Made by a program: the position numbers and the translations under genes. The notes below the pieces were generated by a model. It had not been told where the DNA came from. It ran no database searches and worked only from the letters and a program-made list of their open reading frames with translations. A DNA stretch of 64,000 bases from Roseovarius sp. MMSF_3359 (GTDB lineage Bacteria > Pseudomonadota > Alphaproteobacteria > Rhodobacterales > Rhodobacteraceae). Every line of letters begins with the position of its first letter. Positions within the stretch are counted from its first letter, which is position 1. The stretch spans positions 1 to 64,000 of the forward strand of contig NZ_JASHJC010000013.1 of NCBI RefSeq assembly GCF_030733385.1. The letters run 5' to 3'. Of this stretch, positions 54,249 to 63,562 are shown piece after piece.

Positions 54249-55280
54249 TCAGGCGGTGTCGCCTTCGATCAAGTCGACCGGCAACGTGATGACATCTTGT
54301 GAGAACGCCCCCTTCTCAAGGGCTTGCAGCACTTCACGCGCACCAATGCAGCCCATTTCATAGGCCGGGGACTGCATCGTGGTGAGGGCGGTCGCCGTAA
54401 TGTCGTGCAGACCAAAGGCGTTGAAGCCGGTCACGCTGGTCTCCTCGGGGACGCGCCTGCCCGCGAGGGTAAGCGCCTTGAGCACGCCAAGGGCAATCTC
54501 GTCATTGATGCACATGATGGCCGAGGGATACCCATTTGCGGCCACATAGGCTTCCAACGCCTGGATCACATCGTGCTGACGACCGTCTCCAGCGGTGATG
54601 ATATCCAGCGCCTCCACTGTCCTGGCAGAGTCGATTTCGCCGGTGATGCCTGCCACCCGCCGATTGACCGCAGCCCATTCGTTTTCACCCGATGTCACGA
54701 TCAGCACCGATTTTGGTCCACGCGCCAGAACCCGCCGCGCCAGGCGCTGTGCCGCCGCCTCGTCATCCTGCATGACCGAACACAAAAGATCAGATTTCTG
54801 CTCGAAGGCTTCAAGGAACAAGACGGTCGGCTGTTGCAATGCCTGGATCGCCTCGAACTGTCGGGCGCGTTGCACCTCGGAGCCCGACAGCAACACACAC
54901 AACCCGTCCGTCTGCAGGTTGGTGAGCATGTTGGAGGTCTCGAACGCATCCGGTTTAACCCCCTGCAACATCACCGAGAATCCGTTTGCGTTCAGGGTGT
55001 TGCTGACCCCCGCGATGATCTGCGTTGTGTATCCGTCAGAGAGGTATTGATCCGACGCATCCACCACGATGATCCCGATCGACCAATGTTTGGACGTCCG
55101 CAGAAGGTGCGCCCCGAAGTTACGCCGGTAGTTCAGCACCTTGACCGACTGCCCCACCTTTTCGCGCATCTCCGGCGTCATCAGGTCGAACCGGCCATTC
55201 ACGAAATTGGACACGGTCATCGGAGAGACCTTGGCATGTTCCGCGACCTGCCGAAGCGTCACTCGTTTCGTTCGTGCCAT
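54249..55280 (-). CDS. LacI-family transcriptional regulator
   Basis: A 343-residue repressor-type regulator. The N-terminal DNA-binding domain is VTLRQVAEHAKVSPMTVSNFVNGR (residues 7-30) with the hinge helix following. The periplasmic-binding-protein-like core starts with SIGIIVVDASDQYLSDG and includes MCINDEIALGVLKAL and VTGFNAFGLHDITATALTTMQ. Located upstream and on the same strand as the NicX/M29-like, AhpD-like and MttB-like genes, with a palindrome between, it most likely represses that set until its ligand appears. Confidence 0.94.
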   Translation of the reverse strand: MARTKRVTLRQVAEHAKVSPMTVSNFVNGRFDLMTPEMREKVGQSVKVLNYRRNFGAHLLRTSKHWSIGIIVVDASDQYLSDGYTTQIIAGVSNTLNANGFSVMLQGVKPDAFETSNMLTNLQTDGLCVLLSGSEVQRARQFEAIQALQQPTVLFLEAFEQKSDLLCSVMQDDEAAAQRLARRVLARGPKSVLIVTSGENEWAAVNRRVAGITGEIDSARTVEALDIITAGDGRQHDVIQALEAYVAANGYPSAIMCINDEIALGVLKALTLAGRRVPEETSVTGFNAFGLHDITATALTTMQSPAYEMGCIGAREVLQALEKGAFSQDVITLPVDLIEGDTA

Positions 55281-55423
55281 GAAATGCGTACCCTGGTTTG
55301 CCGGTCTCTCTGCCGCACGACCATAGCAGCGAGGTCGCGATTGTGAACTCTGCTGCGTTTGCTGGATCTGTCGTGTTCCGAAGCCACCGCTGCCTCGCAG
55401 AAGGCGACTGCGTTTAGCGAAAA

Positions 55424-55455
55424 CGAGAAAAGCGCCGACACTTGGCCGGCGCTTT
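55424..55455 (-). terminator. Rho-independent terminator after the peptide-type binding protein gene
   Basis: On the minus strand AAAGCGCCG pairs with CGGCGCTTT around a 9-base loop, followed by TTCTCGTTTTCG. It begins 26 bases after the stop of the binding-protein gene and separates it from the LacI gene. Confidence 0.85.
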
Positions 55456-55481
55456 GGTCTTTTGGAGGTTCTCAGGCGCGC

Positions 55482-57077
55482 TTAGTTGAGCCACCAACGC
55501 TCCATGAAGCGTTCGCCATCGAGATCCCAGTTGGTTGCGACCTGATCGGGCATGCCAACATCGTCGGTCACGCCAAACACGTAGGAGGCGAACATCGGGA
55601 TCGCCGAGCCACCCTCTTCGTTCAGGATCTTCTGCATCTCGAAATACATGTCGCGACGCTTGGTCTCGTCCAACTCGGCCCGCGCTTCGAGCAGGAGCTT
55701 GTCGAACCGCTCATGCGACCAGCGCGACTCGTTCCAGGAAACGCCGGTCTGATAGGTGGTCGAGAACATCTGATCCTCCACCGGACGTCCGCTCCAGTAG
55801 CTCGTGATGAAGGGCGATTTGATCCAGTGATCGGACCAGAAACCGTCATTGGGCTCGCGACTGACCTTGAGGTCGATGCCCGCGCCCTTGGCCGAGTTCT
55901 GGATCAGAACCGCAGCATCCAGCGCCCCCGCAAAGGCCGCGTCAGAAGCGTGCAGCGTGATCGCCAGCGAATCGAGACCCGCTTCCTTAAGGTGGAACTT
56001 CGCCTTGTCCGGATCGTACTGGCGCTGCTCTAGCTCGGTGTTGAAGAACCGTTGACCCGACCCGATCGGGTGGTCGTTGCCGACCTCGCCGTAGCCGAAC
56101 AGGATCTTCTCGACCAACTCCTGCCGATTGATCGCGTATTTCACGGCCAGACGGACGTTGTTGTCGGTGTAGGGCGCGGTATCGCACAGCATCGGGAAAG
56201 AATAATGCAACGTCCCGGTGGCGGTCTTGAGGTTCACGCCAGGCTTGCGGCCCAGCAGGGCGGCGGTCTTGAGGTCAACCCGGTCAATCACATGCACATC
56301 GCCGGAAACGAGCGCGGTGGTGCGGGCGTTCTGGTCGATGATCGCAAGAACCTCGACCGTATCGAAATGCGCAACCTCATCGGTCCAGTGATTTTCATGG
56401 CGCGAAAGCGTGGCGCTGATGCCCGGCTGGAAACCGTCGAGCTTGTAGGACCCGCACCCGACCTTGTCCTGCCAGTTCATGCTGCCATCCTCATTGGCGG
56501 GCATGATGGCGAGGTGATAGTCGCTCAGGATAAAGGGGAAGTCCGCATTGCCCGCTTCGAGGTCAAAGACCACCATGCCCTTACCATCCGCGCGCATGTC
56601 GGTGATGGCCGACACAAGCGGCTTGGCGGCGGAGGTCGAATCCTCGGCCCGGTGGTGGTTGATCGACGCGATCACATCATCGGCGCTGACCGAGCGTCCA
56701 TTGTGGAATTCCGCCCCGTCACGCAGCTTGAACGTCCAGGTCTTGGCATCGGGCGACGCCTCCCAGGATTCGCCAAGCGACGGCTCCAGACTGCCATCGG
56801 CCCCGATCTGCGTCATGTAGCCCTGGTACCCTCCAAGGGCGAGGCCGATGGTGTAGCCGTTTTCGATCACACCGGGATCGAGAATATCGGTCGAGGCGCC
56901 GTGCCCCCGGGCAACGCGCAGATGACCGCCCTTCTTCGGCGTCGCCGCGTGCACCTGATCGGCCGCCATTGTCAGCGCCGATACACTCACCCCGGCAGCC
57001 AAACCCTGCTGCATGAAACTGCGCCGCGAAATGCGCCGGGACGTCAATTGGTTCTTTAGGCTTTTTAGAGCTTCCAT
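55482..57077 (-). CDS. Tat-exported ABC solute-binding protein, peptide/nickel (DppA/OppA) family
   Basis: A 531-residue family-5 extracellular binding protein. A twin-arginine signal is visible (SRRISRRSFMQQG, residues ~13-25, then AAGVSVSALTMAA). The body has GGHLRVARGHG, LEPSLGESWEASPDAKTWTFKLRDGAEFHNG, RHENHW and NVRLAVKYAINRQELV, the usual landmarks. No permease or ATPase genes are adjacent, so it is another orphan binding protein. It lies downstream of the deiminase-family gene (105-base gap) and ends at a terminator. Confidence 0.93.
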   Translation of the reverse strand: MEALKSLKNQLTSRRISRRSFMQQGLAAGVSVSALTMAADQVHAATPKKGGHLRVARGHGASTDILDPGVIENGYTIGLALGGYQGYMTQIGADGSLEPSLGESWEASPDAKTWTFKLRDGAEFHNGRSVSADDVIASINHHRAEDSTSAAKPLVSAITDMRADGKGMVVFDLEAGNADFPFILSDYHLAIMPANEDGSMNWQDKVGCGSYKLDGFQPGISATLSRHENHWTDEVAHFDTVEVLAIIDQNARTTALVSGDVHVIDRVDLKTAALLGRKPGVNLKTATGTLHYSFPMLCDTAPYTDNNVRLAVKYAINRQELVEKILFGYGEVGNDHPIGSGQRFFNTELEQRQYDPDKAKFHLKEAGLDSLAITLHASDAAFAGALDAAVLIQNSAKGAGIDLKVSREPNDGFWSDHWIKSPFITSYWSGRPVEDQMFSTTYQTGVSWNESRWSHERFDKLLLEARAELDETKRRDMYFEMQKILNEEGGSAIPMFASYVFGVTDDVGMPDQVATNWDLDGERFMERWWLN

Positions 57078-57182
57078 TTCATTCTCCCTGATATTGTTTT
57101 CGAAACGAGCTGCTCAAACTCAATCATACGGATAACGTAGCACTTCTATATCCTGATTCCGGCTTTCTTGCACTTCTGGCGG

Positions 57183-58082
57183 TTACGCATCCTCACGACA
57201 GAGCGCCTGGCTGAGGCAATGCACACCGCCACCGCCCAGCGTGAACATCGACATGTCCGGATCATAGACCTCGAAACCAAGTGCGCGCATCTTGGCGTTC
57301 AGATCTTCGGCGCCCGCCATCGACAAAACCTTGCCATCGCCCAGCGCGACCAAGTTCACCCCGAGGTTCTTTGCCTCGCGATACTCGACTTCGACAATCT
57401 CAATGCCCCAGCCGCGCACGATCTCGACAAGCCACGGCTCCATCGCATCGACACAGGCAACCGCCAGTTTTTCCGCCAACGGCACGATCAGCCCGTCCAT
57501 ATGCACGAACTCGCGGCTGATCGGTGCGACGACTGCTTCCCAGCCTTCGGCGCGGACAAATTCGGCCACCTGCTCACTGCCCTCCTTTTCCGACCGCTCC
57601 CCGCAATAGCCAATCAACACCCGGCCCGGTTCGATGATGTTGAAATCGCCGCCTTCGAAATGCCCCGCGGTGGCGAATTGCCAGATCGGCACGCCATGTT
57701 CCTGGTAGAACTTGATGACCGTCGCATAGTCTGCGCGACGGCATTTGAGCTGCATATGACAGACAAGCGGCCCCCAGGGCGTCATGGCGGAACTGTCGCG
57801 GGCAAAGAAATTCCGGTGCAGGACCTCGTCGGCCTCAAGGTAATGACAGGTGACGCCGTTCTCTTCGTAGATCGACACCATCTCGGCATGCTGTTTCATG
57901 GCCAGTTGCAGATCAAACCGATGGCCGGTCTTGTCGGCATTGGCCAACGTCCGACCGATCAGCGGCCCCGCCTCGACCCAGCGGAAATACTCGGGCTTGC
58001 CCAGAAGCACGTCATTCAGTTTGGCGTAATCATTGGTGATGCCCCAGCGGGACGGCGGTTTTACCTGGTCTTTCACGGTCAA
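57183..58082 (-). CDS. Arginine deiminase/dimethylarginine dimethylaminohydrolase-family enzyme
   Basis: A 299-residue pentein-fold guanidine-modifying enzyme. Catalytic landmarks are present: GHFEGGDFNII (E-G-G-D), EFVHMDGLIVPL (the general His) and the nucleophilic cysteine in GGGGVHCLSQAL near the C-terminus. Family members hydrolyse or transfer the amidino group of arginine, methylarginines or related guanidines. Length fits dimethylarginine dimethylaminohydrolase-like proteins. Substrate not assignable. It is divergent from a LysR gene (99-base gap) and precedes a Tat-exported binding protein, suggesting uptake of a guanidino compound or peptide. Confidence 0.88.
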   Translation of the reverse strand: MTVKDQVKPPSRWGITNDYAKLNDVLLGKPEYFRWVEAGPLIGRTLANADKTGHRFDLQLAMKQHAEMVSIYEENGVTCHYLEADEVLHRNFFARDSSAMTPWGPLVCHMQLKCRRADYATVIKFYQEHGVPIWQFATAGHFEGGDFNIIEPGRVLIGYCGERSEKEGSEQVAEFVRAEGWEAVVAPISREFVHMDGLIVPLAEKLAVACVDAMEPWLVEIVRGWGIEIVEVEYREAKNLGVNLVALGDGKVLSMAGAEDLNAKMRALGFEVYDPDMSMFTLGGGGVHCLSQALCREDA

Positions 58083-58181
58083 TCTCCCGGCATTGGCTGA
58101 CAGGTCCGAGATTGACGGAAGATTTCATTGCATTAAACTACAAAATACAAAACGTCACTTGCAAACTTATACATCTAACTG

Positions 58182-59096
58182 ATGCTGCCACCATCCCTCT
58201 CAAAGGCCGATCTGCACCTGCTTCACGTTTTCCAGACCGTTGTCGACGCCCGTGGCTTTTCCGCCGCCCAGATCGAACTCAACGTGTCCGCATCGACCAT
58301 TTCACGACAGATCACCAACCTCGAAACACGGCTGGGCCTGAAACTGTGCCAGCGTGGCCGGTCCGGTTTCCGCCTCACGGAAAAGGGCGAAGTGGTCTAC
58401 CGCGCGGCACAGCGGCTTTTTGCGTCGGTGCGGGAATTCAGCGAGACGATAGATGGCTCCCGGGGGCGGCTCATGGGCAACTTGGCCATTGCCGTTATCG
58501 ACAACTGGGTTTTCAACGACACATCGCCCTTTGCCAAGGCACTGAGCCGGTTCACCGAACGCGCACCGGACGTCACCATCGAACTCTTCTCGCTTGCGCC
58601 GGATGATATCGAACTCGCCGTGCAGGACGCGCGGGTATCTCTTGGCATCGGCGTCTTTCACAAACACAAACCCGGATTGGTCTATGATCCGATCGGCCGG
58701 GAAAAGATGGACCTCTATTGCGGTCGGGGGCACCCGCTCTTTGGTCAGAGTGATCCGTCAGTCATCAAGGAAATCCTGCGGCAGACGCAATATGCCAAGC
58801 GCGCTTACCTGAAAGAACGCGACGTGGCGCCGATTTCGCGGGACCTCAAGACCGCCGCGGTCGCCCATCAGATCGAAGGCATTGCCCATCTAATCCTGAC
58901 GGGTCGGTTCATCGGCTACCTCCCAGAGCACTTTGCAAAAGTCTGGGTGCGCGAGGGAAAGATGGCGCCGGTCGGGGCCGGCGCGTTCGATCAGCCGTCG
59001 GAAATCAAACTGGTCACGAAACGCGGTGCGGCACTTAATCTTGTGTCTCAGACCTTTCGGGATCTGGTGGGTGACTGCGCCATGACCGAGGCGTGA
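58182..59096 (+). CDS. LysR-family transcriptional regulator
   Basis: A 304-residue LysR protein. The HTH is LHLLHVFQTVVDARGFSAAQIELNVSASTISRQI (residues ~10-43) and the effector domain begins with GRLMGNLAIAVIDNWVF near residue 92. It is divergent from the deiminase-family gene and is probably its regulator. It converges with uspA, 78 bases away. Confidence 0.92.
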   Translation: MLPPSLSKADLHLLHVFQTVVDARGFSAAQIELNVSASTISRQITNLETRLGLKLCQRGRSGFRLTEKGEVVYRAAQRLFASVREFSETIDGSRGRLMGNLAIAVIDNWVFNDTSPFAKALSRFTERAPDVTIELFSLAPDDIELAVQDARVSLGIGVFHKHKPGLVYDPIGREKMDLYCGRGHPLFGQSDPSVIKEILRQTQYAKRAYLKERDVAPISRDLKTAAVAHQIEGIAHLILTGRFIGYLPEHFAKVWVREGKMAPVGAGAFDQPSEIKLVTKRGAALNLVSQTFRDLVGDCAMTEA

Positions 59097-59174
59097 ATAA
59101 CGCCAATCTTTGGGCAACCCGATCCTTGGAGAGCCGGATCACCCTGAATTCTTACGGGTGCAGAACGCCGCCCA

Positions 59175-59588
59175 TTACCCCCGGATCACCATCACTGTGC
59201 AATGGGCATTGCGCACGACACGCGCGAGGTTTGGACCGATTTCATAATTCGGAAAATCGCCCTTGGAAGAGGCCATGACGATCATGTCAAAGCCTTCCCT
59301 ATGCGCCAGTTTCAGGATCTCGCGATAGACGCTGCCTTCCTCGATATGGATTTCGAGGCCGGAGGCGTCATTATGATCCAGGATCACCTGAACCGCGCTT
59401 CGGACGTGATCCTTTGCACCCGCACCGTAATTCGCAGGCAAGTTGGGCAGCAGGATGATCTCGGGGATCACTGACACGACATGGAGCTCGGCCCCATGGA
59501 ACCGGGCCTGATCCAACGCCGCCGGGAGGGCCGCCTTCCAGGACCGCTCATCCGTATGATCAATGGGCAGAAGTATCTTCGTTGCCAT
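59175..59588 (-). CDS. Universal stress protein (UspA family)
   Basis: A 137-residue single-domain Usp protein: MATKILLPIDHTDERSWKAALPAALDQA at the start, LHVVSVIPEI, and DMIVMASSKGDF before the C-terminal strand HCTVMVIRG. The ATP-binding G-x2-G-x9-G-S/T motif is not conserved in its standard form (it reads SSKGDFPNYEIGPNLARVV), so nucleotide binding may differ. It follows the AGCS symporter on the same strand with a 68-base gap that contains a GC-rich hairpin. Confidence 0.9.
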   Translation of the reverse strand: MATKILLPIDHTDERSWKAALPAALDQARFHGAELHVVSVIPEIILLPNLPANYGAGAKDHVRSAVQVILDHNDASGLEIHIEEGSVYREILKLAHREGFDMIVMASSKGDFPNYEIGPNLARVVRNAHCTVMVIRG

Positions 59589-59625
59589 CTTGTTTTCTCC
59601 TCGAAGAGTGATTGTGGCCGAGGTG

Positions 59626-59650
59626 TCAGGGGGCCGTGACAGCCCCCTGA
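59626..59650. repeat. GC-rich hairpin between the AGCS symporter and uspA genes
   Basis: TCAGGGGGC and GCCCCCTGA form a perfect 9-base stem with a 7-base loop directly after the symporter stop. No T run follows on the minus strand, so it may stabilise the symporter transcript or cause partial termination rather than full termination. Confidence 0.55.
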
Positions 59651-59656
59651 CCCGGC

Positions 59657-61027
59657 TTACTCAGTGGCGCGCCCGGCTTCTTCCGTCTGTCCGCCCGAGG
59701 CAAAGAACTCGCGCGTCAGCTTGAAGACGATCGGGCTGAGCAGGGCCAGCGCGATCAGGTTGGGGATCGCCATCATGGCATTGAGCGTATCCGCCAGCAG
59801 CCAGATGAAACCCAGATCGGCGGTTGCGCCGAAATAGATCATCGCGATCCACAGGATGCGGTAGGGCATCAGGGCCTTGGAGCCGAAGAAGAAACCAACG
59901 CATTTTTCGCCGTAGAACGACCAGCCAAGGATGGTGGTAAAGGCAAAGATCGACAGCGCCACGGCGATGAGCGATCCGCCAAGACCCGGCAACGACAGCT
60001 CGAACGCATGGGCGGTCAGCGCAGCACCGGACTCGCCAGAGGTCCAGGCACCCGATGCGATGATCGCCAGACCGGTGATCGAGCAGACGATGATCGTGTC
60101 GATGAACGTCCCCAGCATCGCAACCAGACCCTGGTTGACCGGGCCTTTGGTCGAGGCCGCGGCATGCGCGATCGGGGCCGAGCCCAGGCCCGCTTCGTTC
60201 GAGAAGACACCGCGTGCCACGCCGAAGCGGATCGCGACCCAGACGGCGGCACCGGCAAAGCCACCTTCGGCTGCCGACGGGGTGAAGGCATGGGTGAAGA
60301 CCAAGCTCAGCGCGGTGCCAATGCCCCCGATGTTGATGAGCAGCACCAGCAGACCGGTAATGATATAGGCCACGGCCATGAACGGCACGAGCTTACCGGC
60401 GACCGCGCCGATCCGACTGATGCCGCCCAGGATCACGGCGGCGGTCAGGACCATCAGGATGACGCCGGTCACCGAGGCGTTGACGCCGAAATTCGATTCC
60501 AGAACGCTGGCAACACCGTTCGCCTGCACACCGTTACCAATGCCGAAGGCCGCAATCGCGCCAAAGAGGGCAAAGGCCGGCGCGAGCCAATACCATTTCT
60601 TGTCGAGGCCGTTCTTGATGTAATACATCGGGCCGCCGACAAAGTTGCCCAGCTCGTCCGTCTCACGGTATTTCACCGCGCAGACCGCTTCGGCGTATTT
60701 CGTGGCCATGCCCACGAGCGCGGTCATCCACATCCAGAAAAGAGCGCCCGGCCCCCCAAGGAAAACGGCCGTGGCCACACCGGCGATATTCCCGGTCCCG
60801 ATGGTCGCCGAAAGCGAGGTCATCAGCGCGTTGAACGGGCTGATCTGGCCATCGCCCTGCTCTTCGCGGCCGCTGAACAACAGCTTGAAGCCCGTGCCCA
60901 GCTTGAGGATGGGCATGAATTTCAGACCGACCTGCAGGAAAAAGCCGACGCCCAAAATCAGGAGCAGCATCAACGGCCCCCACACGACGCCGTTTATCTG
61001 ACCGACTATGTTGTTTAACGCTTCCAT
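59657..61027 (-). CDS. Alanine/glycine:cation symporter (AGCS family)
   Basis: A 456-residue sodium:amino-acid symporter with about ten membrane helices. Family blocks are SATIGTGNIAGVATAVFLGGPGALFWMW (the AGCS signature, residues ~73-100), VKYRETDELGNFVGGPMYYI, and GVFSNEAGLGSAPIAHAAA around 274. It imports alanine or glycine with Na+ or H+. GGGAGG precedes the ATG. It follows lipA by 24 bases and precedes uspA. Placement after lpd-lipA fits a link to glycine metabolism, but that is inference. Confidence 0.95.
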   Translation of the reverse strand: MEALNNIVGQINGVVWGPLMLLLILGVGFFLQVGLKFMPILKLGTGFKLLFSGREEQGDGQISPFNALMTSLSATIGTGNIAGVATAVFLGGPGALFWMWMTALVGMATKYAEAVCAVKYRETDELGNFVGGPMYYIKNGLDKKWYWLAPAFALFGAIAAFGIGNGVQANGVASVLESNFGVNASVTGVILMVLTAAVILGGISRIGAVAGKLVPFMAVAYIITGLLVLLINIGGIGTALSLVFTHAFTPSAAEGGFAGAAVWVAIRFGVARGVFSNEAGLGSAPIAHAAASTKGPVNQGLVAMLGTFIDTIIVCSITGLAIIASGAWTSGESGAALTAHAFELSLPGLGGSLIAVALSIFAFTTILGWSFYGEKCVGFFFGSKALMPYRILWIAMIYFGATADLGFIWLLADTLNAMMAIPNLIALALLSPIVFKLTREFFASGGQTEEAGRATE

Positions 61028-61051
61028 GGTGTCCCTCCCAATTGCGTCTGG

Positions 61052-61996
61052 TTAAGCCCCTTTGGTCAACGCCGCCCGGCGTGCCTTTTTGAGGGCGGAA
61101 AAATCTTCGTCCGCGTGAAAGGACGACCGTGTCATCGGCGTCGCCGAGACATGCAGGAATCCCTTGCTCCGTGCGATCTGCTCAAGCTGCGCGAACTCGT
61201 CCGGCGACCAGAAGCGGTCGATCGGGTGGTGTTTCGGCGTGGGCTGCAGATATTGCCCAACCGTCAGGAAATCGACGCCCGCCGCGCGCAGGTCATCCAT
61301 CACCTGCCGCACATCGCTCAGCGTCTCTCCCAGACCGACCATCAGACCGGATTTGGTGAAGATATCGGGACGGACCCGTTTCGCGTCGTCCAGAAGACGC
61401 AGCGACGTGTAGTAGCGCGCGCCGGGACGGACCGACGGATAAAGATGCGGCACCGTTTCGAGGTTGTGGTTGAACACATCCGGCGCGGCATCGAATACCT
61501 GTTGCGCCGCTTGCCCCTTGCCCAGGAAGTCAGGCGTCAGCACCTCGACCGTCGTCTCCGGTGTCTGGTGGCGAATGGCGCGGATGGTCTGGGCGATGTG
61601 AGCCGCACCACCATCGTCCAGATCATCGCGATCCACGCTGGTGATGACCACATGCCGCAGGCCCAGCTTCTTGACCGCTGCCGCGACCCGGCCCGGTTCG
61701 AACGCATCGAGCGCATCGGGCCGTCCGGTGGCGACATTGCAGAACGCACAGCCGCGGGTACAGACCTCGCCCATGATCATCATCGTGGCATGCCGTTTCG
61801 ACCAGCATTCTCCGATATTGGGGCAGGCCGCCTCCTCGCAGACGGTGACCAGGTCATGATCGCGCATCAGGCGGCGCGTCTCGTAATAAGTTTCGTTTTC
61901 GATCTTCTTGCGCCGGATCCAACGGGGCTTGCGCGGAATGACGCTGTCTGCCTTTTTGGCCTTTTCCGGGTGGCGGGGGCGAAGCTGAACAGTCAT
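61052..61996 (-). CDS. lipA: Lipoyl synthase
   Basis: A 314-residue radical-SAM enzyme that inserts two sulfurs into protein-bound octanoate to form lipoate. Both iron-sulfur clusters are visible: the auxiliary C-x4-C-x5-C ([12 protein letters not shown]) and the radical-[11 protein letters not shown] around residues 53-92. The auxiliary-cluster serine is in TRSSFHADE near the C-terminus. It is 12 bases downstream of lpd on the same strand, which makes sense because Lpd acts on lipoylated enzymes. Confidence 0.97.
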   Translation of the reverse strand: MTVQLRPRHPEKAKKADSVIPRKPRWIRRKKIENETYYETRRLMRDHDLVTVCEEAACPNIGECWSKRHATMMIMGEVCTRGCAFCNVATGRPDALDAFEPGRVAAAVKKLGLRHVVITSVDRDDLDDGGAAHIAQTIRAIRHQTPETTVEVLTPDFLGKGQAAQQVFDAAPDVFNHNLETVPHLYPSVRPGARYYTSLRLLDDAKRVRPDIFTKSGLMVGLGETLSDVRQVMDDLRAAGVDFLTVGQYLQPTPKHHPIDRFWSPDEFAQLEQIARSKGFLHVSATPMTRSSFHADEDFSALKKARRAALTKGA

Positions 61997-62008
61997 CTGC
62001 TACCGTCC

Positions 62009-63391
62009 TCAGGCGTGAATGGCGCGGCCAAGCGCATCTAGGCAGGCTTCCTTGACCGCCTCGCCCATGGCCGGATGCGCGTGGCAGGTCCGGGCCACCT
62101 CTTCGACGGTTGCACCCTTGGTCATGGCCAGCACCAGTTCGGCGATCAGATCACCACCATGCGCGCCGCAGATATGAGCACCGAGGACCCTGTCATCCGC
62201 CCCGATCAGAACCTTGACCGCGCCATCGGTTTCACCGGATGACCGCGCGCGGGAGTTTGCCATGAAGGCGAATTTTCCCACCCTGTACGGCGTGCCGGCT
62301 TCCTTCAGCGTCTCTTCGGTGGCACCGACCGAGGCCACTTCGGGATCGGTGTAAACCACGCCCGGCACGGTGTTGTAATCGACATGGCCGTGAAGCCCGG
62401 CGAGGGTTTCGACGCAGGCAACGCCGTCCTCTTCGGCCTTATGCGCCAGCATCGGACCCGGAACGCAATCCCCGATCGCATAGATGCCCGGAACCGAGGT
62501 CTGGAATGCGCCATCCACCTCGATAAAGCCGCGATCGTCCACCGCGATACCGAGCGCCTCAAGACCAAGGTCAGCGGTCACCGGACGACGGCCAACGGCG
62601 ATCAGGACCTTGTCGGCCTCAAGCACTTCTTCGGTATCTTTCGCGACCCGGTTAAGCGACAGCGACAGGCCGTTCTCCGTTTTGGTGACCGACTGCAGCG
62701 CGCGACCCAGTTGAAATTTCAACCCGCGTTTCGACAAGGCGCGCTGCGCCAATTTTGCAATGTCCCCGTCGATGCCCGGCAGGATGCGGTCGAGATATTC
62801 CACCACCGTCACCTTCGCCCCAAGCCGGGACCAGACCTGCCCAAGCTCCAGCCCGATCACCCCGGCACCGATGACAACCAGGTGTTCAGGCTCCTCGGTC
62901 AGCGCCAGGGCACCGGTGCTGCAAAGTACATCAACTTCGTCGATTGCGATGCCAGGCAACGAGGCCGGCTCGGATCCCGTGGCGATGAGGATGTTTTTCG
63001 CGTCAAAGGACTGCGCTCCGACCTGCACACGACCCGGCGCGGGTATGCTTGCCCACCCTTCGATCAGATCGACGTTGTTCTTGGAAAACAGGAAACCGAT
63101 CCCCTTGGTCAGATCGGCCACGATCTTGTCCTTACGGGCCATCATCGCCGTGACATCGAGGGCGTTTTCACCGACCGTGATGCCGTGCGCCTCAAGGTGA
63201 GAGAGTTCGGCATATTTCGCGGACGACGTCAGCAGCGCCTTGGAGGGAATGCAGCCGACATTGAGACAGGTACCGCCCAATGCGCCACGCCCCTCGACGC
63301 AGGCGACCTTCAAGCCAAGCTGTGCCGCCCGGATGGCCGCGACATAGCCGCCGGGACCGCCGCCAATAACGATGAGGTCATAATCGGACAT
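62009..63391 (-). CDS. lpd: Dihydrolipoyl dehydrogenase (E3)
   Basis: A 460-residue FAD/NAD disulfide oxidoreductase, the E3 component of 2-oxoacid dehydrogenases and the glycine cleavage system. It has the FAD motif VIGGGPGGYVAAIRAAQLG (residues ~7-25), the redox disulfide GGTCLNVGCIPSKALL near 41, the NAD motif VVIGAGVIGLELG around 179 and the catalytic H-x4-E in HAHPAMGEAVKEA near the end. ATG 63391 has GGAGG upstream; the upstream extension is unconserved. It heads lpd-lipA. No dehydrogenase E1/E2 genes are in the window. Confidence 0.97.
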   Translation of the reverse strand: MSDYDLIVIGGGPGGYVAAIRAAQLGLKVACVEGRGALGGTCLNVGCIPSKALLTSSAKYAELSHLEAHGITVGENALDVTAMMARKDKIVADLTKGIGFLFSKNNVDLIEGWASIPAPGRVQVGAQSFDAKNILIATGSEPASLPGIAIDEVDVLCSTGALALTEEPEHLVVIGAGVIGLELGQVWSRLGAKVTVVEYLDRILPGIDGDIAKLAQRALSKRGLKFQLGRALQSVTKTENGLSLSLNRVAKDTEEVLEADKVLIAVGRRPVTADLGLEALGIAVDDRGFIEVDGAFQTSVPGIYAIGDCVPGPMLAHKAEEDGVACVETLAGLHGHVDYNTVPGVVYTDPEVASVGATEETLKEAGTPYRVGKFAFMANSRARSSGETDGAVKVLIGADDRVLGAHICGAHGGDLIAELVLAMTKGATVEEVARTCHAHPAMGEAVKEACLDALGRAIHA

Positions 63392-63562
63392 GAGTCCCTC
63401 CGGATTTTGCCTGATGTGGTGTCGAGATGGTTGCCGTGCCGGGCGCGTAATGTCGCCTATAGGAAACTTTTCTCTTATAATCAACATTTGAATCAATATA
63501 GAAACTTTGACCCCTGCATTGATGCTGGATAAACTCCTAGAAAAGCAGGGGATTTTTTGCAC

